NCBI RefSeq assembly: GCF_004217555.1
Contig: NZ_SHKW01000001.1
Coordinates: 1,364,001-1,428,000 of the forward strand
Source of the DNA: Edaphobacter modestus
GTDB lineage: Bacteria > Acidobacteriota > Terriglobia > Terriglobales > Acidobacteriaceae
DNA: 64,000 nt
Direction of reading: 5' to 3'
The translations under genes were made by a program, and so were the position numbers. Positions 17,474 to 26,470 of the stretch are shown piece by piece (positions within the stretch are counted from its first letter, which is position 1; each line of letters starts with the position of its first letter). The notes under the pieces are model-generated. The model made no database searches, was not told where the DNA came from, and worked only from the letters and a program-made list of their open reading frames with translations.

Positions 17474-18325
17474 ATGAACCAGGAAATGCCTATATGGCGA
17501 AGAACGATCCCGGAATCGCGGGATAAGGCTCAATCCAAGATGCTGACCTGGGTCGTCGGTGTGCTTCTGATGTTCGGAGCTTTCGCTCCTCTCATCGCGG
17601 CGGCGAAGTTGTCCCTTCCTTTGTGGCCACTGGGCAGACCCTTTTTATTCAGCGCCGCGTTTGCGGCTCTGGTGCTCGCTTTGCGCGCCGCCACTCCTGC
17701 AGCCTCGGCGATCGGATTTCTTATTTGTTTCATCCTCGCGCAGGCGCCTGCGGAATGGTCGCGCTACACTCCTGGCGCGGTCGCACGCCCGTTGTGGCCG
17801 GCCCTCCTAGTAGTTTTTATTCTCACCTTTGCGGCGACGAGATACGGTCGAGCGAGGAAGGAAAGCCGGGGGCTCTCCGAGTCGCGACGAGGCCGGCGCG
17901 CCTCACAGATTGTGGCGAACCTGGGAGTTGCAGGCTTGTTTGCCGCGGCTGGCCATTATGAAGGCTGCATTGTCGCGCTTGCAGAAGCGGCTGCCGATAC
18001 TGTCTCGTCTGAGATTGGTCAGGCCACAGGCCATCCTGCCCGGCTGCTGACCACGGGAAAAGTGGTCGCTCCAGGTACAAACGGCGGCGTCACTCTGGCT
18101 GGCACCCTGGCAGGACTTGCTGCCGCCGCTATTGTGGTTGGGATTGGAACGATGCATCTGTTGTCCTGGCGTCCATTGGGGACGATGTGGATTGCGGCCG
18201 CAGCCGGTCTCTTCTTCGACAGCCTTCTGGGAGCAACGCTCGAACGTCGCGGATTGCTTGGAAACGACCTGGTGAACTTTGCCTCTACCCTTTTCGCTGC
18301 TTCGATCGCAAGCGTGCTTCGGTAA
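17474..18325 (+). CDS. DUF92 family integral membrane protein
   Basis: A 283-residue protein with about six membrane segments. The family block 'EAAADTVSSEIGQATGHPARLLTTGKVVAPGTNGGVT' (cores ADTVSSEIG and VAPGTNGGVT) lies at about residues 170-205. The eukaryotic member VTE6 of plants is a phytyl-phosphate kinase, and bacterial homologues are proposed prenyl-phosphate kinases; whether this one acts on prenyl or phytyl phosphates is inference. The ATG at 17474 has little ribosome site. It is divergent from the lipoprotein gene. Confidence 0.85.
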   Translation: MNQEMPIWRRTIPESRDKAQSKMLTWVVGVLLMFGAFAPLIAAAKLSLPLWPLGRPFLFSAAFAALVLALRAATPAASAIGFLICFILAQAPAEWSRYTPGAVARPLWPALLVVFILTFAATRYGRARKESRGLSESRRGRRASQIVANLGVAGLFAAAGHYEGCIVALAEAAADTVSSEIGQATGHPARLLTTGKVVAPGTNGGVTLAGTLAGLAAAAIVVGIGTMHLLSWRPLGTMWIAAAAGLFFDSLLGATLERRGLLGNDLVNFASTLFAASIASVLR

Positions 18326-18369
18326 GCAGATGGAACGGCATCTGCACCGCACAGCAGCAGAGTATGAAC

Positions 18370-19047
18370 CTAAGATTCGTCGTTGCCGGAGAGACCGTTG
18401 CGCAGCCAGCCGATATCAAGATGCAGCTTCCAGGCCGTATAGCTCAGGACCTCGTGGAGGTAGCGCATGGAGAGATCCCACCAGCCAATGTGCCCTATGG
18501 TCGCCCGGGGAGAAGGATAGACGTCGAGTCCCACATCCTGACACAGTTCACGAATACGGAAGAGGTGGGTCCCGTCCGAGACAACGACGATGTGATGCAG
18601 ATTGAACTCACTCGCAATCGCCGCCAGGCGATGAACCTGCTGCTCCGTGTCGGTGGAGCGGGTCTCGGCGATGATGTTGCCTAAGGGAATGCCGTGGGCG
18701 AGCAGGTAGTCTCGCCCGACTCCACCCTCGGTATTACCGGAGTCCTTGTCGCTTCCGCCGCCCAGGGTGATCACAATGGGAGCGATCTTCATCCGGTAAA
18801 GATCGACGGCATGGTCAAGCCTGAAGTGCAGTGTGGGCGAAGGGCGACCGGCGTACTCCGCGGCTCCGAACACGGCAATCGCATCGGCCTGCTGGGCCTG
18901 GTCCAGATTGGCAACCTCAGAGATCTGCCTTATTACGTAGACGCACCAGATCGTCCCGGCCAGCAAAACACTCGCAATCAAGGTGCGGAGCAACACCCGC
19001 CCCGGGGACGGTTGATTGCCGCGCAGGTTGTTGTCGGAGACGATCAT
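18370..19047 (-). CDS. YdcF/SanA-like DUF218 membrane protein
   Basis: A 225-residue protein with one N-terminal membrane segment (about 20-42) and a Rossmann-like DUF218 domain: 'ADAIAVFGAAEYAGRPS', 'PIVITLGGGSDKDSGNTEGGVGRDYLLAHGIP' (core GGVGRDYLLAHGIP) and 'HHIVVVSDGTHLFR'. SanA/YdcF/ElyC relatives act in envelope integrity, some in undecaprenyl lipid or peptidoglycan metabolism. Probably facing the periplasm. Role here unknown. Confidence 0.85.
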   Translation of the reverse strand: MIVSDNNLRGNQPSPGRVLLRTLIASVLLAGTIWCVYVIRQISEVANLDQAQQADAIAVFGAAEYAGRPSPTLHFRLDHAVDLYRMKIAPIVITLGGGSDKDSGNTEGGVGRDYLLAHGIPLGNIIAETRSTDTEQQVHRLAAIASEFNLHHIVVVSDGTHLFRIRELCQDVGLDVYPSPRATIGHIGWWDLSMRYLHEVLSYTAWKLHLDIGWLRNGLSGNDES

Positions 19048-19102
19048 GGCCCGTAAGACTTCGAGTGTACGGCATCACTCGGCGAAGAGGGTCGACTTGT
19101 TT

Positions 19103-19747
19103 CTAGTGGTGAAGGACGAGCGCGATCTCGTGGGTGGGAATGGCGCCTTCGCGGAGAATCATCCATGAGTTACCGCCTCCGGAGAGGTCAACAATCGTAG
19201 TTGCAACGGATCTGGCGGTCGGGCCGCCGTCGACGATGAGGGGGATCTTGTCCCCAAGCTGATCGCGGACTCCATTGGCGTAGGTGCACTCCGGCATTCC
19301 CGACAGATTCGCCGAGGTTGCCGTAATGGGCAGACCAAGCTTTGCGGCGACGGCCCGGGGGATCGCCGCCTCGGGTACGCGCAATGCTACGTTGCCAGTA
19401 TTGGCGGTCACGCGCAGAGGCAGTTTGGAGCCCGCCCTCACGACCAGCGTAAGCGGCCCCGGCCAGAAGCGTTCCGCCAGACGGTCGAATGCGGTATCTA
19501 GCCCGCGGGCAAGCTCGTACGCCTGAGCCACCTCATGGATGAGTAGAGAGAGCGGCTTATGGCGCGCGCGTGATTTGAGCTCATAGATTCGATCCACTGC
19601 TTGCAGATTGACTGGATCTACCGCCAGCCCATAGAAGGTATCCGTCGGAAGCGCAACGACCTGGCCGGAGTGAAGGCGATCTGCGACCAGCGAAACGAGC
19701 TCCGGTTCGGGCTCGTCTGGATGAATGCGAAGGGTCTCGGCCGTCAA
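19103..19747 (-). CDS. tsaC: Threonylcarbamoyl-AMP synthase (TsaC/Sua5/YrdC)
   Basis: A 214-residue YrdC-fold enzyme making threonylcarbamoyl-AMP for the t6A37 tRNA modification. Family blocks are 'VALPTDTFYGLAVDP', 'LKSRARHKPLSLLI' (KxR and KPLS), 'WPGPLTLVV', 'ALRVPE' and 'TSANLSG'. I chose the TTG at 19747 because an AGGAG site lies nine bases upstream and family members begin about there; longer versions from 19789 or 19813 have a non-conserved 14-22 residue tail. The adjacent trmH-type gene runs the other way. Essential in most bacteria. Confidence 0.9.
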   Translation of the reverse strand: MTAETLRIHPDEPEPELVSLVADRLHSGQVVALPTDTFYGLAVDPVNLQAVDRIYELKSRARHKPLSLLIHEVAQAYELARGLDTAFDRLAERFWPGPLTLVVRAGSKLPLRVTANTGNVALRVPEAAIPRAVAAKLGLPITATSANLSGMPECTYANGVRDQLGDKIPLIVDGGPTARSVATTIVDLSGGGNSWMILREGAIPTHEIALVLHH

Positions 19748-19860
19748 AGTGTTGGAACTCCTGTGCCGCGTGCGGCCATCTCGGAACATAGCATACTGCT
19801 GAGCCCGACTCAAAGCATCGCATGAGGTGGCCCGTCGCGGGACGGCGTATTCTTTTCAGG

Positions 19861-20742
19861 ATGGCAGGAACGGCAACAACGATCTCAAGTCGTACCAATG
19901 CGCGAGTAAAACAGCTGCGGGCAGCTTTCGCGGGACAGGATCGCCTGTCGGGCGGTCTACTTGCGATTGAAGGGGAACACCTCGTCGAAGAAGCACTACG
20001 TAGCGGAATTGCTCTTCAAACTATCTTCCTGACAGATCGGCGGACTCCGGATGGGGTTTCCGACGAGGTCGAGATCGTGCATCTGACCTCGGATGTCTTC
20101 GCCAGCGCGGTTGAAACCCGTTCCCCGCAGGGGATTGCTGCGCTGATTGCCCCGCCGCACTTCGAGATGGTGGACATCCTGGAACGGCAACCTTCTGCGC
20201 TCCTGATCATCGCTGCCGGACTCCAGGATCCGGGAAATATGGGAACCATCGTTCGATCGGCAGAAGCGTTTGGCGCAAGCGGTGTTGTTACGACGCCCGG
20301 CTCGGTGAGTCCGTGGAATCAGAAGGCGCTACGGGCGAGTGCGGGGAGCATCTTTCGAGTCCCCGTCATCCCCTCCACCTTGGAAGAGATCGCTGCATTG
20401 CAAACATCTCAGTGTATTCGCTTATTCGCCGCGGTAGGCGCAGCTGAGAGTGGCGTGGTCTTCGCACAAGATGCGGACCTGCGGCGGCCGAGCGGCATCC
20501 TGATCGGCAACGAAGGCTCGGGGCTGGGCAGGGAATGGCTTCAGTTGGCCACCGAGCGTATCACGATTCCCTGCCCCGGCCCGGTTGAGAGCCTGAACGC
20601 CGCTATTGCAGCGTCTCTGCTGCTCTACGAGGCTTCGCGTCAGCGCTCCGCGGCGCTTCAGAGAGAGCAAACCGCCCTCGCCCAGACCATTTCTCGGATT
20701 CCAGGTCCTCTGCGGCGACGGCCTACCGGAGCGAATCGATGA
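19861..20742 (+). CDS. TrmH/SpoU family RNA 2'-O-methyltransferase
   Basis: A 293-residue SPOUT enzyme. An N-terminal RNA-binding domain ('RTNARVKQLRAAF', about residues 10-22, then 'LLAIEGEHLVEEAL') is followed by the knotted catalytic domain: 'LIIAAGLQDPGNMGTIVRSAEAFGA' (core LQDPGNMGTIVRSAEAFGA), 'LIGNEGSGLG' and 'IPCPGPVESLNAAIAASLLLYEA' (core VESLNAAIAASLLLYE). These are the three SPOUT motifs. The target, tRNA or 23S rRNA, cannot be told; RlmB-like. Stop overlaps rarA start (ATGA). Confidence 0.9.
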   Translation: MAGTATTISSRTNARVKQLRAAFAGQDRLSGGLLAIEGEHLVEEALRSGIALQTIFLTDRRTPDGVSDEVEIVHLTSDVFASAVETRSPQGIAALIAPPHFEMVDILERQPSALLIIAAGLQDPGNMGTIVRSAEAFGASGVVTTPGSVSPWNQKALRASAGSIFRVPVIPSTLEEIAALQTSQCIRLFAAVGAAESGVVFAQDADLRRPSGILIGNEGSGLGREWLQLATERITIPCPGPVESLNAAIAASLLLYEASRQRSAALQREQTALAQTISRIPGPLRRRPTGANR

Positions 20743-22070
20743 GTCTTTTTGATTCCACCCCGCTGGCGCCATTACAGGCACGGCAGGCACCTCTGGCTGA
20801 ACGCATGCGGCCGCGCACGCTTGAAGACTATGTCGGCCAGGAACATCTACTCGGGCTCGGAAAACCGCTGCGCGTCGCCATCGAAAACGACGATGCTACC
20901 TCGATGATCTTCTGGGGGCCACCGGGGACGGGCAAGACGACGCTCGCGAAGATTATCGCGTGGCGGACGCAGTCTACCTTCATCGAGTTCTCCGCCGTAC
21001 TCAGCGGGATCAAAGAGATTAAGCAAGTGATGGCCGATGCCGAGAAAGCCGCGCATCTCGGCTCACGCACGATCCTTTTCGTAGATGAAATACATCGCTT
21101 CAACAAAGCGCAGCAGGACGCGTTTCTACCTTATGTCGAACGTGGAACGATCCGGCTGATTGGTGCAACGACCGAGAATCCTTCCTTCGAGATTATTGCC
21201 GCCCTGCTCTCACGTTGCCGCGTTTACACATTGGCTGCCCTTTCCGAAGAGCAGGTGATTGCGCTGATGCGGCGGGCACTCGCCGATGCCGAACGCGGCC
21301 TGGGATCAGCAGGCGTTATGGCTGAAGACGATGCGCTTTCGACGATTGCCTCTTACTCGAGCGGAGACGCGCGCAATGCACTGAATGCGCTCGAGGTTGC
21401 GGTGCGGCTTGTGCAAGGACGAAACGAGAAGGTGCTTACAAAAGCGATTGCCGCCGACGCCATGCAGCGCCGAGTTCTGCTCTACGACAAAAAAGGCGAG
21501 CAACATTACGACATCATCTCCGCGCTGCATAAGAGCGTCCGGAACTCCGATCCCGATGCCGCTCTTTATTGGCTGGGGCGAATGCTGGAGGCGGGCGAGG
21601 ACCCTATGTACGTGGCGCGCCGCGTAGTTCGTATGGCGGTCGAAGACATCGGACTCGCCGCACCCGAGGCATTGAATCTCTGCCTCTCGGCCAAGGACGC
21701 TATGCATTTTCTCGGGCATCCCGAGGGAGAACTGGCCCTGGCCCAGGCAGTCGTCTATCTCGCCCTCGCGCCGAAGTCGAACGCCGTCTACACGGCCTAC
21801 AACAGCGTTCGCGGCGATATCCAGACGACCGCTGCAGAACCTGTTCCCCTGCATCTGCGCAACGCTCCTACGAAGCTGATGAAGGAACTCGATTATGGAA
21901 AGGGTTACCAATACGCCCACGATGTTGAGGGCCGCGTCGCCGATATGAAGTGTCTCCCGCCTTCGCTCGCCGGCCACCGCTACTACTTCCCTACGAATGA
22001 AGGGCGAGAGCGATTACTGGCACAGCGCATGGAAGAGATCGCCCGCATCAAGTCGGAGAAACGAGGATAA
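20739..22070 (+). CDS. rarA: Replication-associated recombination protein A (AAA ATPase)
   Basis: A 443-residue MgsA/WRNIP1-type ATPase. Walker A [9 protein letters not shown] at about residues 60-68, Walker B [10 protein letters not shown] at about 110-119, sensor 1 '[11 protein letters not shown]' and arginine finger 'LLSRCRVY', then the tetramerisation domain with '[27 protein letters not shown]' pattern (here [18 protein letters not shown]). It associates with replication forks, SSB and RecA and helps restart stalled forks. An N-terminal '[26 protein letters not shown]' (core [16 protein letters not shown]) fits the family. Coupled to the upstream methylase gene. Confidence 0.95.
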   Translation: [443 protein letters not shown]

Positions 22071-22083
22071 ACGTGCTCTCACG

Positions 22084-22686
22084 CTACTCCTTGTATTTCA
22101 CAGAGCACCCGTAGGGGCGTGTACTCGCCGTCGGAACCGCCTTGCCTGCCATTGCCGATATGAGCGCGGCATTCAAATAGTTATGGGCAGGCTTGATGTC
22201 GGCCTGATCGGTGGTCGGCTTGTCGTCGATGGCACCTTGATAGATCAGCGTTCCCTGGGGATCGATGACAAAGATATGTGGGGTTGTCTTGGCCTGGTAA
22301 AGACGTCCGATGGTCCCTTCGGGATCAAGCAGCGCTGCCGTCGGAGCAGCCTTCATCTTTTTGAGATACTGGTTCTCTTCGGAAGGGCTTACATTGCCCT
22401 GCTCACCCGGCGCGGAGGAGATCACCGACAACCAGACGACGCCCTTTTCCGTCCACTGCCGCTGCAAGGCTGCCATGTTGCCACTGAGGTAATGCTTCTG
22501 ATCATATGGGCATCCCTGATTGGCCCACTCAAGGACAACGTACTTGCCGCGATATTGTGAAAGGTTATGGTTGACACCATTGGAATCGGTGCCTTTGAAA
22601 TCGGGGGCCTGCGCGCCGGGCGTGAGAGCGAATACGGGGAGCGTCGCAAGACCCAGAACAAGCAAGAGAAGACGACGTTGACGCAT
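22084..22686 (-). CDS. Exported thioredoxin-fold redoxin
   Basis: A 200-residue protein with signal peptide (about 1-19, ending VFA-LTP) and an AhpC/TSA-type fold. The first active-site Cys is in 'ANQGCPYDQKHY'; there is no second Cys in a CxxC, but a conserved C-terminal Cys in 'RPYGCSVKY' may act as partner. 'TTPHIFVIDPQGTLIY' holds the cis-Pro loop. A GGAGG site sets the ATG at 22686. Such redoxins are periplasmic thiol peroxidase-like or reductant-transfer proteins. The dsbD-type gene just downstream on the same strand may supply electrons, an inference from proximity. Confidence 0.85.
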   Translation of the reverse strand: MRQRRLLLLVLGLATLPVFALTPGAQAPDFKGTDSNGVNHNLSQYRGKYVVLEWANQGCPYDQKHYLSGNMAALQRQWTEKGVVWLSVISSAPGEQGNVSPSEENQYLKKMKAAPTAALLDPEGTIGRLYQAKTTPHIFVIDPQGTLIYQGAIDDKPTTDQADIKPAHNYLNAALISAMAGKAVPTASTRPYGCSVKYKE

Positions 22687-22755
22687 AAGTAGAGTCACCT
22701 CCACACAAGCATGGCACTATTGTGCGACCGTTACGCTTCCCGGCGCAATCGTTGC

Positions 22756-23148
22756 TTAGGAGGAAAGACCTAACATATTGGCATCGCGCCAGATACGCCA
22801 TTGGCCATCATTTCCACGACGAAAAACAGACAGTACATTGCCGGCTCGTTTCACCGCTGAGCCCCCATGCAGCGGCGTCACGGTAATCTCCAGATAATTC
22901 CAGCAGACGGCTAAATCCCCTGTCACGGTGATCTCCTGCACCTTGAAATCTCCGTCAATCTGCACCTTAGGCGCCATCTCTTTCGATCGCGCTTCGAAGT
23001 CTTCGCGACGCATCGGCGCATCGCCCGGAGTAAGGAAAACAACGTCTTCGGCCATCAGGTTCATGACCGTGGCGAGGTCACCTTCCCGAGAGGCCTTCAT
23101 CCAGGTTGCGATCAGGTCACGGATCTGCTGCTCATCACTTCGGCTCAT
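22756..23148 (-). CDS. SnoaL/DUF4440-like small enzyme-fold protein
   Basis: A 130-residue NTF2-like protein ('ATWMKASREGDLATVMNLMAEDVVFLTPGDAP', core REGDLATVMNLMAEDVVF; then 'TGDLAVCWNYLEI', 'GNVLSVFRRGNDGQWRIWRDANML' with core WRIWRDANML). This is the SgcJ/EcaC family of unknown or diverse function. The first codon overlaps the dsbD-type stop by four bases, so both are cotranslated. Start position is firm because of that overlap. Confidence 0.82.
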   Translation of the reverse strand: MSRSDEQQIRDLIATWMKASREGDLATVMNLMAEDVVFLTPGDAPMRREDFEARSKEMAPKVQIDGDFKVQEITVTGDLAVCWNYLEITVTPLHGGSAVKRAGNVLSVFRRGNDGQWRIWRDANMLGLSS

Positions 23149-25256
23149 CTTCTTGTGTCCTTTTTGAGAGCTGCCAACACGATGTCCTTCGTCAGCAGCT
23201 CCGGAAGTACATCCGCGCTTCCCTTGCCCGCCGGATAGATGACGTACGTCGGGACGCCACTGCGCCCAATTGAGGCCAGTTGCTTGGTAATCGCCGCATC
23301 GTATTGAGTCCAGTCGGCCTTGATGAGGGTAACTTTATTCCGTGAGAACTCACGCTGTACGTCGGCAGACCGCAGGACAAGGCGCTCATTGACCTGACAG
23401 CTCAGACACCATGCTGCAGTAAAGTCGATAAAGATCGGATTTCCTTCGCTGCGGGCCTGCGCCAAAGTCTGTTCGGAGAAAGGTTGCCACGTCAGCGTAG
23501 TCTGTTTCGGCTGGTAGATGGGTACCGCGAGGGCCAGGATGCCAACGATCAAAGCAGCGATTGAGCTGGTCCATCGCGCCGGCCATCTCCCAAGTATCCA
23601 TCCGGCAATCGCAAGCAGCAGAAAACATGCAAGCAGGAGGGCGACGTGATAGACGCCTTGTCCTGCCGCGGAAGCCGAGCCAAAGAGGCTGCCGTATACA
23701 TATGTCAGCCAGATCACCGTCGCGAAAAAGATAATGGCCGTGATCTGCTTGAAGGTTTCCATCCAGGCGCCCGGCCGCGGCAACAGCCGTGTCCAGGCCG
23801 GCTGAAGACTCAACAGCAGATAAGGGGCCGCAAGCCCTAGGGCCAGCGATGTAAAGATCGCGAACGTGATCCATCCGGATTGCGCCAGTGCGAAGCCGAT
23901 CGCAGCTCCCATGAAAGGCGCGGTGCACGGTGTAGCGACTACCGTTGCAAGGACTCCGGTAAAGAAGCTCCCCGTGTACCCCTGCTTCTGCGCCAGTTCT
24001 CCGCCTACGCTGGTAAGAGAGAGGCCGATATCAAAGAGCCCCGCCAGAGAGAGCGCGAAGAAAAAGATACCCGAAGCAAGAATCGCCAGGAAGGTGGGCG
24101 ATTGCAGTTGAAAGCCCCAACCGGCCTCGCTGCCTCCTGCGCGCAGGGCCAGGAGAGCGCCAACAATGATCCAAAAGGAGACGAGAATTCCTAGCGTGTA
24201 TACGAGGCCATGACGCCTGATCCTGCCGCGGTCTTCATTCGACGACTGTACAAGAGAAAGTCCCTTGAGGAAGAGCACAGGAAAGACACAGGGCATCAGG
24301 TTCAGAATGATGCCACCAACGAAGGCAAGGCTGACGGCCGCCAGAACGGTCAGTTCCTTCGCTGCCGGAGGAAGAGGACCGCTGCCCGCGCGCCGCGGAA
24401 CTTCACCCGCGACGATGGGCGCCGTGATGTCGTATGCAGTCTCATCGTCCAGCTTAATGACACCGCGCAACGTTGCCGGCAGCTTAGTGAGTTCGGGAGA
24501 ACGGGGTACGCGCAGCCTGACGCCGTCGGACAGCGGCTCGACGACCTGGTCGCCAGCGTTTGCAATCTGCTCTTGATCGAAGGGATAAAACTCGGCGTCT
24601 GTTGTGCGTTCGCCCGTGATCAGGTCCAGCACGAACTCGTTTTTGCCCCCGGTAACCGTAAGCTTCATATCCCCGGGAAGCGGCTTTGGAAGAAGTCCCA
24701 GCGCTTCGCCCAAGGCGCCAACAGGTTGCGCCGGACTCGTTGCCTTGGGGTCAACCGTAAGGTTCAATCCAAGATGCGCCTTGCCGGGGATGCAGACCTC
24801 GCGGCAGACCAGCCAGTCCACCCTCGCGTCGAGATGAACGGGACCCGGCTTGACGTTCCTCGCCGCAGTCAGTTTTACCGGAAACGCAACCTCATCCTCG
24901 TAGCCAAAATCCATCAGGGGGCCGAGAGGAAGACGACTCGGAATCGGAAACTGCATCGGCCCCGCCGTGATGCCTTGCGGAAGGGTCCACTTTATCCGTG
25001 GAGGCTCGCCAGAATCTCCCGCGTTGATCCAGTAGACATGCCACTTTTCCTCAAGCGTGATCACCAGGCCTACATCGAGCGTTCCACCCGGCGCAAGAGC
25101 AGGCGCCAGCGAGACCAGTTCGGCCGTGAGGTGTTGCGCCTTTACCGGTCCAGGACCGCCATCACCGACGACCTGAATCTGCGCGTGGGCAAAAGGACCG
25201 GCGATGACGAAGCAGGCCAGGAGCAGGAACAAACCAAGATACCGACGAATGTCCAT
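23145..25256 (-). CDS. DsbD-type protein-disulfide reductase
   Basis: A 703-residue transmembrane thiol transporter in three parts. Signal peptide at 1-25; an N-terminal periplasmic domain with the Cys pair in 'LVCREVCIPGKAHL' (about residues 146-160); a central eight-helix DsbD domain ('NLMPCVFPVLFLKGL' and 'TPCTAPFMG' with the two transmembrane Cys); and a C-terminal thioredoxin domain with WCLSC in 'AAWCLSCQVNERLV'. All three Cys pairs of DsbD/ScsB are present, so electron flow from cytosolic thioredoxin to periplasmic substrates is expected. A GGAGAGTG site precedes the start. The upstream domain resembles ScsB-type proteins more than E. coli DsbD-alpha. Confidence 0.9.
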   Translation of the reverse strand: MDIRRYLGLFLLLACFVIAGPFAHAQIQVVGDGGPGPVKAQHLTAELVSLAPALAPGGTLDVGLVITLEEKWHVYWINAGDSGEPPRIKWTLPQGITAGPMQFPIPSRLPLGPLMDFGYEDEVAFPVKLTAARNVKPGPVHLDARVDWLVCREVCIPGKAHLGLNLTVDPKATSPAQPVGALGEALGLLPKPLPGDMKLTVTGGKNEFVLDLITGERTTDAEFYPFDQEQIANAGDQVVEPLSDGVRLRVPRSPELTKLPATLRGVIKLDDETAYDITAPIVAGEVPRRAGSGPLPPAAKELTVLAAVSLAFVGGIILNLMPCVFPVLFLKGLSLVQSSNEDRGRIRRHGLVYTLGILVSFWIIVGALLALRAGGSEAGWGFQLQSPTFLAILASGIFFFALSLAGLFDIGLSLTSVGGELAQKQGYTGSFFTGVLATVVATPCTAPFMGAAIGFALAQSGWITFAIFTSLALGLAAPYLLLSLQPAWTRLLPRPGAWMETFKQITAIIFFATVIWLTYVYGSLFGSASAAGQGVYHVALLLACFLLLAIAGWILGRWPARWTSSIAALIVGILALAVPIYQPKQTTLTWQPFSEQTLAQARSEGNPIFIDFTAAWCLSCQVNERLVLRSADVQREFSRNKVTLIKADWTQYDAAITKQLASIGRSGVPTYVIYPAGKGSADVLPELLTKDIVLAALKKDTRR

Positions 25257-25306
25257 CACTCTCCATTGTAGGCTGCGCGGTTGGTGCAGGGTACCGATAG
25301 CAATAG

Positions 25307-25726
25307 CTAACTCAGCTGCGCAAAGCGGTGCTCGACCATGATGCACCGGTCCATCACCACCCAGATGCCGCCGGCTTCGGCCACCGCAGCCGCTTCGTTA
25401 TTGATGATTCCCTGTTGAACCCACAGATTTTTAAATCCCAGATCGAGCATCTGGTCGACAATTGCTGGAATAAATTTTGGCAATCGAAAGACATTTACAA
25501 CGTCGGGTCGGGCGGGAAGATCGGCCAGCGACGGATAGGCGCGCTCGCCGAGCACCGACTCCACCATAGGGTTCACAGGCAAGATACGATAGCCGTGCTG
25601 CTGCATGTAAGCGGGGACGTAGTGGCTCGGCTTATCCGGGTTCTCCGAAAGTCCCACAACTGCGATGGTGCGCGGTTCGGCAGGAGGGTGGCCCAGCATT
25701 GCACGAATAACTTCAGGCTCGTTCAT
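25307..25726 (-). CDS. CoA-binding domain protein (YccU-like)
   Basis: A 139-residue Rossmann-fold protein of the small CoA-binding family: 'TIAVVGLSENPDKPSHYVPAYMQQHGYRILPVNP' (core VGLSENPDKPSHYVP), 'VVNVFRLPKFIPAIVDQ' and 'NLWVQQGIINNEAAAVAEAGG' (core LWVQQGIINNEA). Homologues bind CoA and may be linked to protein acylation state. No partner gene is apparent. Cytosolic. Confidence 0.9.
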   Translation of the reverse strand: MNEPEVIRAMLGHPPAEPRTIAVVGLSENPDKPSHYVPAYMQQHGYRILPVNPMVESVLGERAYPSLADLPARPDVVNVFRLPKFIPAIVDQMLDLGFKNLWVQQGIINNEAAAVAEAGGIWVVMDRCIMVEHRFAQLS

Positions 25727-25754
25727 GGCCCTGGTTCCCTCTCATCCGCACAGT

Positions 25755-26261
25755 TTACTTGTTTCCCCAGATTCCAAGCAGGCGGCGCAACAGGATCAAC
25801 TCGCCGACGTGGTAGGCGGTATGATCTGCGATCAGCAGGGCTTCGCGCAGGAGGTTCTGGCCTTCACCCCAGCGGAATGGTTTGTAGAGATCTGCATCGG
25901 GCTTGGACAGCAGCTTTTCGAAGGTCTCGCGGTCCTTGCCCACCTCCGCCACCGAGGCGTCCCACGCATGGGCCGATGGCGGTTCGGCGGACTTCGGCCA
26001 GTAGCCAGCGGGCCACTCGATGGGCTGGTAGCCGCCGGTCGGGGGCGCGCTGAAATCAAGGATGTCGCGCTGCGTGATCCGCAGATGCTCGAGTAACTGC
26101 CAGGCGGAGTATGGCAAGCCCTGCGGCACTGTTCCGCGATACTCCGTTGGGAAATCCTTCACCGCTTCCTCGAAGGTAGCGTGGGCTTGCCCGCCTCGCA
26201 GCAGCGCCAACAACTGCTCAACAAGCTCGTTCTTGCCGTTTGTTTCAGACGCCTTAGCCAT
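25755..26261 (-). CDS. DinB-family protein
   Basis: A 168-residue four-helix-bundle protein. The three metal-ligand His of DinB/YfiT are seen in 'SAWQLLEHLRITQRDI' , later 'ADHTAYHVGELILLRRLLG'. A GAGGAGG site eight bases before ATG 26261 decides that start over an upstream one at 26315. DinB relatives include thiol S-transferases (BSH, MSH or mycothiol-type), but many lack a known reaction. Cytosolic. Confidence 0.82.
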   Translation of the reverse strand: MAKASETNGKNELVEQLLALLRGGQAHATFEEAVKDFPTEYRGTVPQGLPYSAWQLLEHLRITQRDILDFSAPPTGGYQPIEWPAGYWPKSAEPPSAHAWDASVAEVGKDRETFEKLLSKPDADLYKPFRWGEGQNLLREALLIADHTAYHVGELILLRRLLGIWGNK

Positions 26262-26470
26262 CAAACAACCTCCTCGACCCTGGACTTTGGATGCGGATGC
26301 ACGCGGCCGGGTCACAGAGGATTACGCCTAAATGATGTCGGTGGCGGAAGAAAATAAGATGCAAACGCTTGTCGCGGCGCTCCCCTACATGCAATCCCAG
26401 ACAGCGAGCGTCGTCGGTCTCGCAATGTGGGATCAAGTCCTATTCCACCGGCTATAAGAACCAACAAACC

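Noticed and set aside
26332..26457. 41-codon frame (MMSVAEENKMQTLVAAL...) between DinB and prfB
   Set aside because: Ribosome site weak; no homology recognised. Could be real but unsupported.
26380..26470. Possible tRNA-like fold
   Set aside because: No T-loop, acceptor pairing or anticodon arm could be drawn.
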